A DNA stretch of 64,000 nt from Tetrapyrgos nigripes (taxonomy: Eukaryota > Basidiomycota > Agaricomycetes > Agaricales > Campanellaceae). The position numbers and the translations under genes are program-made. Where the stretch lies: assembly GCA_013368315.1 (NCBI GenBank), contig JAACJM010000072.1:248001-312000 (forward strand), written 5' to 3'. Numbering within the stretch: position 1 is the stretch's first letter; each line of letters starts with the position of its first letter. Shown piece after piece: positions 11,547 through 23,606 of this stretch. The notes under the pieces were generated by a model. The model was given only the letters and a program-made list of their open reading frames with translations, made no database searches and was not told the DNA's origin.

Positions 11547-12849
11547 TCAAACAGTTGTAGAGGAGGCGGTTGTGGTTGGCGCCGTGGTAGTGGGAGCAGT
11601 GGTGGTTGTTCCCGAAGTCGTAGAGACAATGGTGGTTCCCGTAGTGGTGGTTGTGCCTGAAGTCGTAGGGGCAGTAGTCGTTCCTGTAGTGGTGGTCGTT
11701 CCAGTGGTGGTGGTGCCAGTTCCGGTGGTCGTTCCAGTAGTGGTCGTGCCGGTACCCGTAGTGGTGGTCGTTCCGGTAGTGGTCGTAGCGTTACCGGTGG
11801 TGGTGGTGATTCCAGTGGTAGTCGTAGCGTTACCGGTGGTAGTGGTGATTCCAGTGGTAGTCGTAGCATTGCCAGTAGTGGTGGTAATTCCAGACGTAGT
11901 CGTGGAATTGCGGTTAATCGTCGTAGTGGTAATCGGAATCGTAGTGGTAACAGTGGTGACTGAACCGCCGGGGAGGGTTACTGTGGTTGTGCCAACCCTA
12001 GCAGTGACAGTGACCGTTGTGGGAGCCTGAGGGTTGACGGTTTGGACAGCCACGGGTGCAGCACCAGCAGGCTGCAAGACGACGACGACAGTGGCTACAG
12101 GCCCGGCAGCAGCAGCAGGCCTAGGCTGGGCAGCAGGAACGGCCGCAGGCTGAGCACCTCCTTGAGCAGCGGGAGTGGTTTGCCAGTTGAATCTCTGGTT
12201 AGTGTTGTACGAGATGCAAGACCAAAGTTGGATCTAGAGAAAAGGGAAAAAGTCAGCCTGACGTACACATACAACCGAACGAAAAGAACACATACGGGGT
12301 TGCCAGGCGTAAGGTTACCGTTGGCATTGTCCAAGCATCTGCCATGTCCAGACCAAGCGATGTGATTGTCCTGTCGGTCCCATTAGAATACGTCGAGATA
12401 TGCGGAATTAGCAGTAATTACCTGATACTGGAAAAGCTGGTTGGTGTTTCCTTGGAAGCAGGTGTAGATTTGCAATCGCTGGCCGTTCACATCATTGCCG
12501 TTGGTCACATCAAGACACTTGTTTCCGAAAATCCTGACGTTGCCATTGTTGAACGTCCATTGTGCGTCAGCTCCGGTACAGACGTTGCTGAGGACGACAG
12601 CAGCGTTGTCGGCGTTTTTGACAGCCCTGAGACAGTTACCTATATCGAGCAATTAAAACAAAGTTGCACATGCAAACAAAATGCTGAGAGCTCACCCGCA
12701 GAATTACCCAAAGTGATTGTACCACTGTAGCTGGAGTAGATGATAGTCAGCTATACTGCGTGTTGTTGACTGACAGCACCGACTTACTTGACAGTTTGGG
12801 AACGGGTGACGAGGGCAAAGGCCGAGAGGATGACAGTGAAGCTCTTCAT
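11547..12849 (-). CDS. Secreted ricin-B lectin with Thr-rich stalk (lectin B)
   Basis: Exons 12849-12788, 12730-12696, 12639-12422, 12370-12296 and 12233-11547, giving 358 residues. The signal peptide MKSFTVILSAFALVTRSQ is followed by the trefoil with DAQWTF and NTNQLFQYQ; exon structure is identical to lectin A. The stalk has no VIPAVTS units. It is built from 13-residue units (TTTTGITTTTGNA) and then TTTGTG-type repeats, ending in ASSTTV, and would be heavily O-glycosylated. Lectin C is nearly identical, with only a few differences in the trefoil. Probably secreted and sugar-binding; ligand unknown. Confidence 0.88.
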
Positions 12850-12900
12850 CTTGTAGACCAGGATGCTGATGCTGATTTTTCTCTGCAAAATCCCTCTATC

Positions 12901-12993
12901 TTTTATACGCGAAAATACGAGGAAGCTCCTAGCTTGAGGAGGTGCACTGCATCTCCGTTTTATCCGTTATTCGCGAACGGTAGACCCTTCGTC
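12901..12993 (-). promoter_or_regulatory. Lectin B promoter elements
   Basis: On the coding strand TATAAAA lies at 12907-12901, about 55 bp before the ATG. GACGAAGGGTCTACC lies at 12993-12979, about 130-145 bp before the ATG. The second element matches those of lectins A, C and D in position, but its right half (CCGTT in place of CCCC) has changed. Confidence 0.5.
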
Positions 12994-13837
12994 CTGTGCA
13001 GGCTTGGAAGTCACTAGGCTCCTGAATCAGTTTGGCGAGAATGGGCCTTCACGAATGGGAATGATGCAAAACGAATGTGTGATGCGGAAGTGTTGGGAAT
13101 GAGTGCCAGACGAAGACGGTTCACGACTACGACCAAAATGATACCTGGTCTACGTCGAAACTTGACCTTTTTCTGCTCTTCTTCTCGGAAAAGAGAAGAA
13201 ATACAGGTTACAACATGCGCAAAAAAGGAGCCTGGTAAATGATCATTAGATTTTCCGCCAAACATTTCTGTATGAGACGCACCCTTCCATGAAAGCAACT
13301 AAGACAAGATCTGTTGCGTTTAGCCATGGTTCACGGAGGCAAGTCTCAAAAATATTAGGGTATTAATAAGATGGAACGACCGAAGCTTGACGGATAAACT
13401 CACCATGACCAACTGCAAGCTCCAGGCCCTCTCATCGTACTGAACATTCCTGAGACAATAAGGGGCTTTTTCTCGAAGCCTTGATTTTCAGGGTTGCTGC
13501 GGTGCCTTAAAGTTCTTTGGGATGCTTGGGGAATACGATGTGATACAGACATGTCAGCCTTTGCGCCAACCGAATATTGCGACTGCAGATGAGCAAATGA
13601 GTGCCTTCAATCTTCAACGCAAGATGATTAATTACAAGCCAGACAATTCAGGGCAACTGACAACGCACCTTATTTAAGCTACCCGTTTGGATACCCAGTT
13701 CTAATGATTCACTACACGCGCCTGCTGGCATATTCGAGCTTTGCAAGTCGCAATTACATGTCCTGGGCTTCAGACCACGTAGTTAAGTGAATAGGAAGGT
13801 AGTGTTCTGTGCCATAGTATTAGGATAGACAGAAGAG
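12994..13837. other. Spacer between lectin B and the right inverted-repeat arm
   Basis: About 840 bp. The first part resembles the upstream region of lectin C (CTCCTGAATCAGTT here, CTCCTGAGTCAGTT there). No gene, RNA or further repeat was recognised. Confidence 0.35.
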
Positions 13838-16034
13838 TACCGCGAGAATTTCCTTTTTCGACGTCGGTTTGCAGTTGAACTTGACAGTCACTTACAATAT
13901 CTTCACTGCACTTCAAAGCCGGGTTTCCGCTGTCCAGGCTGCTTCATTAAACTTGAACTCAACTTTGAACGCGTCTGAATCTCTTGTCTTGCTGCCACAC
14001 TTCACTCTCTCTATTTCCGGATGACCAACTACGAGGTGCTGTTGCTTCCAGAATTGCGTCGCCAAAATTTTTTCCAACTATCTTCAGATATGTACCTTCA
14101 GCGACGGAGGAATCTCCACTCCTGCGCCCTGGTCTGCTCTGATTGGCAGAATGACGCCCTGGACTTGTTATGGGAAATTGTCGACAGCATAGAGCCCATC
14201 GCGATGGTTTTGGGGACTATAAAGAGGAGGAACCCTAGGAGTTACAAAGATAAAATGCTGGTACGTTTCTTTTTGGTAGTTCTGACTTCCTATCAAGTGT
14301 ACAACCTAGAGTTTTGACTGCCTTCTTTTTTTAGGTCTTTGAGAACCCGCCCGACTTAGCCGCTTGGGGACGATTCAGGATCTACAGTAAACGAGTGCGC
14401 GAACTCGTTCTCGATTTCAGGAAAAATATCTTTCTCTCTTGAATACGATGGTTTGCATCCGGCCAGACTTGACATTCATTCTCTTCCCGAATCTCCGTTG
14501 CTTGAAAGTGATAGTGGAGGATGAATATCCAGGATGCGTGAAGATACTTGTCGAATTCTTCCACCCACAGGTTGATTCATTTATATTCAAGAACGACAGT
14601 TTAATACCCCTTTTTACTTCCATTCTGAAAGAAGCAGGCAGATGTTTGCGCCATTTAACCTCACTCTCACTCAACCTTTGGCGTGAAGCCGAGAACCCAC
14701 AAGCATACGCTGATGCCATAGCCGCCTCCTTCAGCCCTTTTCCTGGCCTAGTGAAGCTCGAGGTCCTGTGCTGCCCAGAAGATGTCTGGGACTTCTCTGT
14801 CATTCTCAGGGAAGCCGCACAGTACTGTCCAAACTTGGAGTCGATACCGTGCTCTAGCGTGCGGACCTCCCGACCTTCCTCTAAATCTGTATCCTTTCAA
14901 TCTCTCCGACGCCTGGTGGCATCCGACAGTGATGTCCGAGCACTGATCAATCTACTGGAAAGTCATCCAATGCCGGAACTGACCATATTCAAAATGGACA
15001 ACCGTGAATTTGATTGGGTTTTCGGTTCAGCCATGGAATGCCAAAGGCTGTTTGGATTGTTAGGGACATTTCCGAAGCTCCAAGATCTTGCCTTTGGCGC
15101 CATAGACGAATCCCTTGGCTTCGATACCATCCGTCCAATTTTACAGTGCAGGAGCATTCTTTCAATCGACCTGACGGACCCAATCAGATTCTCCATCACA
15201 GACGACGATTTAACTTGCTTAGGACGCTGTCTTCCCTCTCTGAAAGTTTTCAAAGCCCTTCCTTGTCTCGAACCTGACATTTCCCCCACCCTAAAAGGCT
15301 TACTCAACCTGGTAGAGCACACTGTCCAACTCCGAATCCTTAAAATCCAGATAATCCCAACCTACCCACTGCTGGGAACGACTCGTCCGATTTGGTGCTG
15401 GATGCACTGAACAGCTTCAGGCATCTCGACCATCTCGACCTCGGCTATTCGAGCCTTGACCCTGCCTGGAGTAGAGTGGTTTCCATGATTTTAAGCCAAA
15501 TTCTGCCATTGGATTGCCAATTTGACGTCGAGGAACAGTACAAAGAGGAGCACAGTGATGCAGCATGGAAGAGGGTGAAGGAGGAGCTGGAGATTATAAG
15601 GGCCTATTGCAGAGGGAGCGTTGTTTTGCCCAGTTCTCAGTTTGATGTTGAGGAGCAGTACGAAGAGGGGCGCGGTAATGCGGCATGGAAGATGACGAAG
15701 GAGGAACTGGAGATTTTAGGGCCTGTCGCAGAGGGAGCATTGTTTTGCCCAGTTCTCAGACCTAGGTCTTGGGATTTTCTTGTCATCTATTTGCTAGGAC
15801 ACTATAATATCAATTTTTTGAGGCCAAGTTTGAGACTCGTCTGAGCCGTGGTGCGATGACGACGACAATCCGACCCCAACTTGCAATTCTTCGATTCGAC
15901 TCCGGCATACTTTCGGGCAGAATGAGGTTGACCTTTTCCCTTCATCCTCCGGCCCAAGCAAACACCATTCGGCCATGAATGGTGCAGGCTGGCCAAATGC
16001 CCGTCATCGAAAAGATTCTGACTGACGATAGCCT
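13838..16034. repeat. Right arm of the long inverted repeat
   Basis: Reverse-complementary to 1-2135. It starts where AGAGTACCGCGAGAATTTCC matches the end of the left arm. About 130 bp at 13870-14010 do not match the left arm well, then the F-box copy follows. The 3' flank 15766-16034 matches window bases 268-1 to the last base, so the homology may continue beyond the window on the left while the right flank goes on to the aldo-keto reductase. No other gene lies in 15766-16245. Confidence 0.85.
14021..15765 (+). pseudogene. F-box/LRR-like protein, copy 2, broken by three frameshifts
   Basis: Exon 1 (14021-14260, 80 codons, MTNYEVLLLPELRR) carries the F-box-like motif, and a GT-AG intron runs to 14334. 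Exon 2 opens VFENPPD but meets TGA at 14440-14442. The homologous frame resumes at 14439 and runs through the LRR-like region to about 15380. There one base is missing relative to copy 1 (CCCACTG for CCCCATTG), giving an early stop at 15410. The frame resumes again to a third one-base loss near 15719 in the second C-terminal repeat unit. The lesions differ from those of copy 1, so the two copies decayed separately. Confidence 0.82.
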
Positions 16035-16245
16035 GATCACGAGGAAGAAATGGCGAGAGGCGCTTTCAAAGAGTGCTTTCAAGGGTAATAGCGCTGGCTG
16101 GGATAAAGAACTCTTAACAGTTGGACGGACAGGCCACGAGAAGATATCAAGAAGATATCGGAAAGTCAACTTTGATTTGTCGTGTTAGAGAATGGAAATA
16201 AACACAATGTGATTCTATGGGATGCTTGCACATTCTGTCTTCACC

Positions 16246-17787
16246 TTACTTCGCAGCTGGTCCGAGTGGTTGAGCATCGGGCACTCTCTGGTAATAAGCA
16301 CCAACGTTCACGATGAAATTCTTGCCGTCAGGGTCCTGAGGCACGTTGAGCAACTTGAATAAAGTAGGCCAGTCAAAAACACTCACGTATAGTCCCATAG
16401 GGAAACCTATATCAAATGGCGGGGCTTCACTCTCCAAGAACTTGATTTGTTCAGGAGTTAGAGTGATTTCAAGAGCTTCAAGATTTTGGTCGAGCTGCTC
16501 AATCCTGTGACCTCCGATGATAGGGAAAACATAGGGTGTCTTTTGCATGACGTACGCGATTGCGACTGGCAGTGGAAGAAAGAAGGAGCCATTAGATCGA
16601 AAGGCAAACGATGCTGAGTTGGAACAACGACCTAGGACAAGGATACGTACCAGCAGTAATATTCTTCGCCCCAATTTCCTTGGCTACTTTCTCAAGTGCA
16701 CGCGAGATCTTGACTTCCTCAGGTGTACGCTTCCACTCTGGTCCAAAAAGCTGGCGACCTTTCTCCCCCGTCTTTTCTCGGCGTTCCTCTTCTTCGTCTG
16801 TGCGAATTCGACCAGCACCAAGTACGTTCCACGGTGCGAGGGCAAGACCTGCAAGTGTTCTAGGTAAGGATTGATTGTTGAGGGCAGAGAATGACACGGA
16901 AAAGGTACCATTAGCACGGGCCATTGGAATGATATCTCGTTCAAAAGAACGATCAGTCAGACCCCATTTGCCCTGGTAGACGACGAAAGGAGTCTTTCCT
17001 GCCATCTTTGCATATTGGTTGGCCTGAGACACGACCCATGCTGGAGAATCGGAGATTCCCTGCAGAAAAAGGTTGGTCAACGTTTCGTAAACTGTTTCGA
17101 GGCCGCAACACCTACCAAGTACAAGGCCTTCCCAGCAGCGACCAAATTGTGAAGGCCATCCATGACTTCTTCAATGGTCACATCAAAGTCCCACCAGTGG
17201 ATGTAGAGAAGGTCGATGTAATCCGTTCGCAGCTTCTTCAAGCTGTCCCTGACACTCATATGTAGAGACTTGACATTGCCTCCAGTATAATTGGCTGTTT
17301 GCTTGACATTGGGATTCATGACCTTGTAGCAGCTCGCATACTGTGTAGGTTTTCATTTGCTTCGGGTCAGGCTTCTGTCTCAGGAAAAGGGGGGGAAAAA
17401 ATCACAACCAACCTTTGTTGCTAAAACGATCTGGTCTCGAATCCCTCGAGATTCCATCCATTCGCCGATATACTCTTCAGAAGCTTCTTCCTGGCTGCAC
17501 GACAACGGCAGTATCCATCAGTGAAAAAACATGACGGCGAGGAGAAAAAATTACTAGTGGTTCGCGGTGTCAATGAAATTGCCACCTCTTTCAAAGAAGG
17601 CATCGAGGTATTCAAAGCTCTTCTCCTTCGTCATAGAGCTGCCTGGCCACCTATCACCGATATTTCCTCCACCGAGGCAAATCGGGGAAACGCGAACACC
17701 TGCACGAGGTGAAAGAACGCGAAGAACACCGAGGGAATTGGATGGCTTGGGGTGAGGTGCAAATGGATGAGGTCTGTCAGAAGGCAT
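16246..17787 (-). CDS. Aldo-keto reductase, aryl-alcohol dehydrogenase-like
   Basis: Exons 17787-17555, 17494-17413, 17340-17116, 17059-16651 and 16565-16246, giving 422 residues. The family tetrad can be placed: Asp and Tyr in NFIDTANHY, Lys in IVLATK, His in LLYIHWWDF. Near the C-terminus IGGHRIEQLDQNLEAL is the usual NADPH-binding end of the barrel. This matches fungal AKRs of the AAD/norsolorinic-acid-reductase type, cytosolic NADPH-dependent reductases of aryl aldehydes or polyketides. The substrate is not predictable. All five exons join in frame at GT-AG introns with no stop, so the gene appears intact. It lies just outside the inverted repeat. Confidence 0.9.
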
Positions 17788-18503
17788 TGTTAGTTGATGA
17801 AAGCTTGAGCTAGGAGAGACGATGTCGGTGTGCTGGAAATAGAAGCATTTTGGTAGACCGTTTTATACTCTACAAGGTCTCTGAGGCTTGAGCAAGCAGA
17901 GACGGCCGCCACATACCGCCGGGCCCCTGAGGCTGCTGAGCAAGCAGAGACGGTTGTCACCTATCGCAGAAATTATGGAGAAATTGTTCATGCGGATGAT
18001 AATTGCGATGAGTCAAATCAATCTGAAAAACAACGCGCCAGTATGCCGCGCTTGAAGAACGCGTCTCCAACCACGCCAATGAGGCGGGCTAGCCTATTTA
18101 GTAGGAAACCATCTACGGGAACAGTGCACCACCGTAAACGATGTTGATTTGGAGGTGTACTGGAAGAAGAGAGACGGTAACTTACACTGACGCCAGTGAG
18201 AAGACAGGCTCTGTCAACAGATCTACATATAGTGTTATTATGCTTCTGGACACGAGCGCTGCGCCGCCGCACTTGCCCTGTCCCAAGTGCTACAGGATCA
18301 GGATATCGAGAGCTATGAAGATGTCTTGGTTAAAGAAAGGTACGCCAGTTCACTTTCTCGACTCCGAGTCTTTCCATGGATCTCATTCCTTCAAAGTGGT
18401 CAGTTTTCTCCGGTACGACAAAGAGCAAGGAGACCTTGAATCGTCGCGTCAATCAAAAAGTACGTCGTTGGGAATAAACAACAAGAGAAACCATCCCATG
18501 TAG
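17788..18503. other. AKR promoter and 5' region of the DUF6535 gene
   Basis: Holds the upstream region of the AKR and a repeat at 18100-18200 related to 10060-10165. It also holds the probable first exon of the DUF6535 gene, for which ATG at 18315 followed by a donor at 18340 is one option. The initiating exon could not be fixed. Confidence 0.4.
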
Positions 18504-21500
18504 TCTACCTAGAACCATTTCAACCTACTGAAGATGACCAAGCTTCCGCCAAGTTGTGGAGCATTTACATAGACGAAGCTCAACGGTACGACGAAGGGCT
18601 GCTTGAGGGGTGGAAGAAGGACATGGAAGGAATGTTACTCTTCGTGCGTTACTCTTTTCTTCCAGAGATCAATTCTGACAGAGGATGTAGTCTGCTCTAT
18701 ACTCAGCTAGCCTAACCGCCTTTCTCATTGAAAGCTACAAAACACTTCAAGACGATCCAGCGCAGAATACTGTGTTCCTATTAGCCCAGTTATCTCAACA
18801 ATTTGCAGCAGCTGCATCCAACAGGACAGCAACGTCATTCCCTTCTGGACCACCTCCCTTCGGACCTCCTGCATCAGCTCTCATCTGCAACGTCTTATGG
18901 TTTCTTTCCCTGGCCCTAGCCCTCACATGTTCACTGCTGGCTACGTTTGTACAGCAATGGACCCGAGACTTCATTCACAAAACGAAGTTGAGACCATCAC
19001 CCATTCGCCAAGCCAGAGTTATAGCATACATGTATTCTGGGTTGCGCGATTTTGGCATGCATTCCTTCGTCGACGTCATCCCCATCCTCCTTCATGTCTC
19101 ACTATTCTTCTTTTTCGCGGGTCTGGTTGCCTTCCTTCTTCCAGTGAATCGTGTCATCACCTACATCATGGCATGCGTTTTGGGTGCCTTCATTCTCGTC
19201 TACACCGTGCTCACTCTCATTCCATTGATCCACCTTAACTCACCCTACCGTACACCACTCTCTGGAGCTCTTTGGCGCTTCGGGAATGTTTTTGCCGGTT
19301 TCCTTGCCCGAACACACGACCTTCTTCGTCGAGACGAGACGTTGACTGAAGCTCTGCTGGAGAAGTCAGTAGAGGAGACATCGGAACGCGACAAGCAGGC
19401 TCTCGTCTACACCATGAAGTCACTGACCGACGACAACGAGCTTTTGCCTATGATTGAAGCAATTCCAGACCTGTTATATAACGCCAATGATCCCGTTGAC
19501 CCAATTCGTAGGGGAAACGTGTCTCTCCTCCTGCCTATCGTTGAGACAGATGATACAGATGTTAATGTCATCTGTCATATCGCACAGTTCATTCGAAAAT
19601 CGAACGTATGGACAGATCCCTCATTCCGTAGCCGAAGCGCCTTAGTATGCCCACAAGCTCTTTGGTCAATTACTTATGCCTTGACCACTGAGGATGGCGT
19701 CTACTCGAACGGGCGTATGCAGCTCAGCGAACAGTACATAAGAACTTATCTCACCGCCATCGAGGAATTAGTCCTCCCTCCTCGAGGATTTGTACACCCT
19801 CAGGATGAATATATGAGCTCTGCAATTGCTCTGATGCGTCTTAGTACGGTGTACTGTCTCCGTGCTGCTGTGGATTCGGTGGCGGGGTCTCTGAGGGCAT
19901 ATAAAACCGCGGTTACTCAGGCCCGAGCTATGTTGGTTCGCGATATGCGGGAGAAGTGTTTACATGTGGAGAAGATTGTGCAATGTGTCGGCGTGATACT
20001 TTTTCGCAACGACTCTCCCATAATCGGCTACCGAGCCCTTTCCCACTATGAGACTCTGAAGCAAGTCCTCAGAAAATGGTCAGCGCCGATAACATTATCA
20101 CCGGAACAGTCTGCGTTGGTGGATGAAACTGAAGCTGTCATCATTAAGCTACAGCAGGGTGAAGCATTCGACGATATGCGAACAGGTGGTTTCTCTGAGT
20201 ACCTCTCTGGCTGCGAGAGCACGGTCCTGAACGGCAAGCTTCCCCACGAATTCGTCAGGACTTGTGCAGCTATCCATCCTGGTACGAGACGGCCCCGTCT
20301 CCCAAGAGAGCTTGCCGATGTCATCCAAAAACTGCTAGAAACAAACGCAGCTCTCTACAACGAAAGGACCGATGTATTCGTGGCACAGTGTTTCAAGTTT
20401 TTCCCTCCTGAGGAGCGGCAGATGCGGTTTGGTATCGGGACCGGACAGCTACTAGCAAAAATTCTGCGATACTTTTGCTGTCGTGCAATGCAAACATTGG
20501 GCCAAGGACTGGAAATCACTGAGGGCTTCGGGAGGGAGGATTCACATCGAATTGGCGAGGGCATTCTGCAGGGGCTATACCATCCCACACTTCCGAAATC
20601 GAGTGTTGCGCTCGACGCTGCTCTGCTGATGCTGATTCTGAGCCATCGGGAAGAGGACAGGTCGCTGTTTTTGTTCCGGGATGAAAAGTATGAGACGTTT
20701 CCCTTGCAGGTGTGGAAGGCCCTACACAGCCGCGCAGGCTCAGTCTCACAACGCACTACTAGTGGCAAATTTCAAGTTCTTCGAGCCACTCTCCATGTTA
20801 TTCTGGTTTTTGACCACTTTAATCCCTTTGATCGCTGTCTTCCTCATTCAGAAGTCTCCGAGTTGATTGAGCGTCTTCCTTACAAAACGAGTCTCTTGCC
20901 ACTCTTTCCATCGTCGTTAGAAGACAATGCCATTCAAGATCCCCTGAAAATCGCTCTCAAAGTTCAGTGGATGGATGCAGTGTATCGAGACGTCTGGGAA
21001 GTGGATATTTTGGCACACCTTTCACCAGTGGTGTGGCGGAGATTTGAGCGGATGAAGATGTGGTGGCCAATGGACGCAAAACGCTACCGCACACGTATAC
21101 CCAATGAAGTACAAATCCGATTTGCCCAAAGCTATGCGAATCTCATCGAGAAAATCAGAACCTCAGACGCTGGGCCCGACCATTATCTTTACCAAATTCA
21201 TCGACGTGTCATTGATGAATTCATACAGGTTGGGCCTCCTGAGCCTTCAAGCTGTTGGGATTGGATCACCAATCGCAAATGCGCCAAAGTCATTATTAGT
21301 GCGATCAAGCGCTACAACGAGTTCTTCGGCGAAAATGCAGAGCTTCCAGCTCAGAGTCTATTGTTGGCTAGGTGTAAACAGGCTATGTCAGAGGAGAAGC
21401 AGAATAAACGAAATAGGATTGTGAACGGACTAAAGAAGTTTGCTCTCAGCTCAACTCTACATGGAGGGACGAAATGTAGTAGGTTGTCGAGGAAGCGTCG

Positions 21501-21582
21501 ATTTCGGTCGTTAGAAGAAAGGAAAAGGACTATAGGACAAGGGAGCGTAGGGAGGAGCAATGACTCGTTTAGGTCATCTTAG
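18504..21582 (+). CDS. DUF6535-type multi-pass membrane protein
   Basis: A 5' exon ends at 18643 (…KDMEGMLLF), a 47-nt GT-AG intron follows (18644-18690), and a long exon 18691-21582 reads SALYSASLTAFLIESYKTL and continues without a stop to 21582. The region around the junction matches the start of DUF6535, the Agaricomycete domain with about four membrane helices; the next ones are LICNVLWFLSLALALTC, VIPILLHVSLFFFFAGL and VITYIMACVLGAFILV. A large cytosolic region of about 750 residues follows, with no other domain recognised. The function of the family is unknown. The start codon is uncertain, because the frame is closed by TGA at 18437 and has no suitable ATG, so an upstream exon must exist. 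Confidence 0.85.
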
Positions 21583-22141
21583 TATCTTGAATACGGTAAA
21601 CTTGGTGTTGAAATAATGAGGATCCAACTCTTGAACAAGAGGAACATGTGAGAAAACGCTGAGAAGAGACAGATTTGTTGTTGTCCTGACAATGCCACGG
21701 ACAATGCGTTCCCTAGACGATTTTGAAAAGAAGCCAGTTTTCCATCTGTCCACCATTGCTGGAAGGAGGAGTGTATCACCCAGGCTTGAACCAAGAACTG
21801 AAAACAGCTCTCGGAACTTCAGAATCTAAAGGTTGAAATTGCGGCTGTAAGAGCAGGAGAATATGCAAGTTGCGACTATAGAAACAATTGATTGGCAAAT
21901 TTTTGAAAATTACAACGTGTACAACAAGAGAAGTACAAGTACAACCAATCGAGAAAAAGTCCGGCAGCAGACTACAAAATAGCGTACAACAGTCCCGTGA
22001 CGTCGTGAAGAAAACGTACAGCGTAAAAAATCAGAAATGCGAGAAATAGAAACATGATATCAGAAACCGGCCACGGTGAATTAAACGAGAAGAAGGCCAG
22101 TCTCAAGTACTTTGAACGAAAATAGCCACATTGGTGCCCAT
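21583..22141. other. Spacer, 3' flank of lectin C
   Basis: From about 21850 it is similar to 11260-11546, the 3' flank of lectin B, sharing GTACAGCGTAAAAAATC and CGGCCACGGT. No gene was recognised. Confidence 0.4.
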
Positions 22142-23441
22142 TCAAGAAGTTGTAGAGGAGGCGGTTGTGGTTGGCGCCGTGGTAGTGGGAGCAGTGGTGA
22201 TTGTTCCCGAAGTCGTAGAGACAATGGTGGTTCCCGTAGTGGTGGTTGTGCCTGAAGTCGTAGGGGCAGTAGTCGTTCCTGTAGTGGTGGTCCCAGTGGT
22301 GGTGGTGCCAGTTCCGGTGGTCGTTCCAGTAGTGGTCGTGCCGGTATCCGTAGTGGTAGTCATTCCGGTAGTGGTCGTAGCGTTACCGGTGGTGGTGGTG
22401 ATTCCAGTGGTAGTCGTAGCGTTGCCGGTGGTAGTGGTGGTTCCAGTGGTAGTCGTAGCATTGCTAGTAGTGGTGGTAATTCCAGACGTAGTCGTGGAAT
22501 TGCGGTTAATCGTCGTAGTGGTAATCGGAATCGTAGTGGTAACAGTGGTGACTGAACCGCCGGGGAGGGTTACTGTGGTTGTGCCAACCCTAGCAGTGAC
22601 AGTGACCGTTGTGGGAGCCTGAGGGTTGACGGTTTGGACAGCCACGGGTGCAGCACCAGCAGGCTGCAAGACGACGACGACAGTGGCTACAGGCCCGGCA
22701 GCAGCAGCAGGCCTAGGCTGGGCAGCAGGAACGGCCGCAGGCTGAGCACCTCCTTGAGCAGCGGGAGTGGTTTGCCAGTTGAATCTCTGGTTAGTGTTGT
22801 ACGAGATGCAAGACCAAAGTTGGATCTAGAGAAAAAGGAAAAAGTCAGCCTGACGTAAACAAACAACCGAACGAAAAGAACACATACGGGGTTGCCAGGC
22901 GTAAGGTTACCGTTGGCATTGTCCAAGCATCTGCCATGTCCAGACCAAGCGATGTGATTGTCCTGTCGGTCCCATTAGAATACGTCGAGATATGCGGAAT
23001 TAGCAGTAATTACCTGATACTGGAAAAGCTGGTTGGTGTTTCCTTGGAAGCAGGTGTAGATTTGCAATCGCTGGCCGTTCACATCATTGCCGTTGGTCAC
23101 ATCAAGACACTTGTTTCCGAAAATCCTGACGTTGCCATTGTTGAACGTCCATTGTGCGTCAGCTCCGGTACAGACGTTGCTGAGGACGACAGCAGCGTTG
23201 TCGGCGTTGTTGACAGCCCTGAGACAGTTACCTATATCGAGCAATTAAAACAAAGTTGCACATGCAAACAAAATGCTGAGAGCTCACCCGCAGAATTACC
23301 CAAAGTGATTGTACCACTGTAGCTGGAGTAGATGATAGTCAGCTATACTGTATGTCGTTGACTGACAGCACCGACTTACTTGACAGTTTGGGAACGGGTG
23401 ACGAGGGCGAAGGCCGCGAGGATGACAGTGAAGCTCTTCAT
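22142..23441 (-). CDS. Secreted ricin-B lectin with Thr-rich stalk (lectin C)
   Basis: Exons 23441-23380, 23322-23288, 23231-23014, 22962-22888 and 22825-22142, giving 357 residues. It is nearly the same protein as lectin B: exon 3 differs by one residue (RAVNNADN against RAVKNADN) and the stalk by a few residues, ending ASSTTS. Signal peptide, trefoil and 13-residue TTTTGITTTTGNA-type units are all kept, and all introns are GT-AG. The high identity against the diverged neighbouring orphan genes points to a recent duplication or gene conversion of the lectin alone. Confidence 0.88.
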
Positions 23442-23492
23442 CTTGTAGACCAGGATGCTGATGCTAATTTTTCCCTGCAAAATCCCTCTATC

Positions 23493-23606
23493 TTTTATAC
23501 CCGAAAATGCCAGGAGGCTCCTAGCTTCGGACAAGGTGGACCGCCTCAAACCAAAGGGTCTCGTCTCATCCGTGATTCATGAGTGGTAGGGGCTAGACCC
23601 CTTCAC
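23493..23606 (-). promoter_or_regulatory. Lectin C promoter elements
   Basis: On the coding strand TATAAAA lies at 23499-23493, and GGTGAAGGGGTCTAGCCC at 23606-23589, about 150-165 bp before the ATG. The core GGGGTCTAGCCCC is a near-perfect inverted repeat here. The sequences between TATA box and ATG are close to those of lectin B. Confidence 0.5.

Larger units (their letters stand above)
7500..12940. repeat. Segmental duplication, copy I
   Basis: Parts of this stretch recur at about 21850-26900: the small orphan gene (here 7992-8568, there 25061-25661), its flanks (about 9150-9440 against 26270-26590), and the lectin with its 3' flank (here about 11260-12940, there about 21850-23540). The order of orphan gene and lectin is reversed between the two copies while strands are kept, so either there were two events or a later rearrangement. 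Lectins B and C are close to identical; the orphan genes are much more diverged. Confidence 0.7.
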
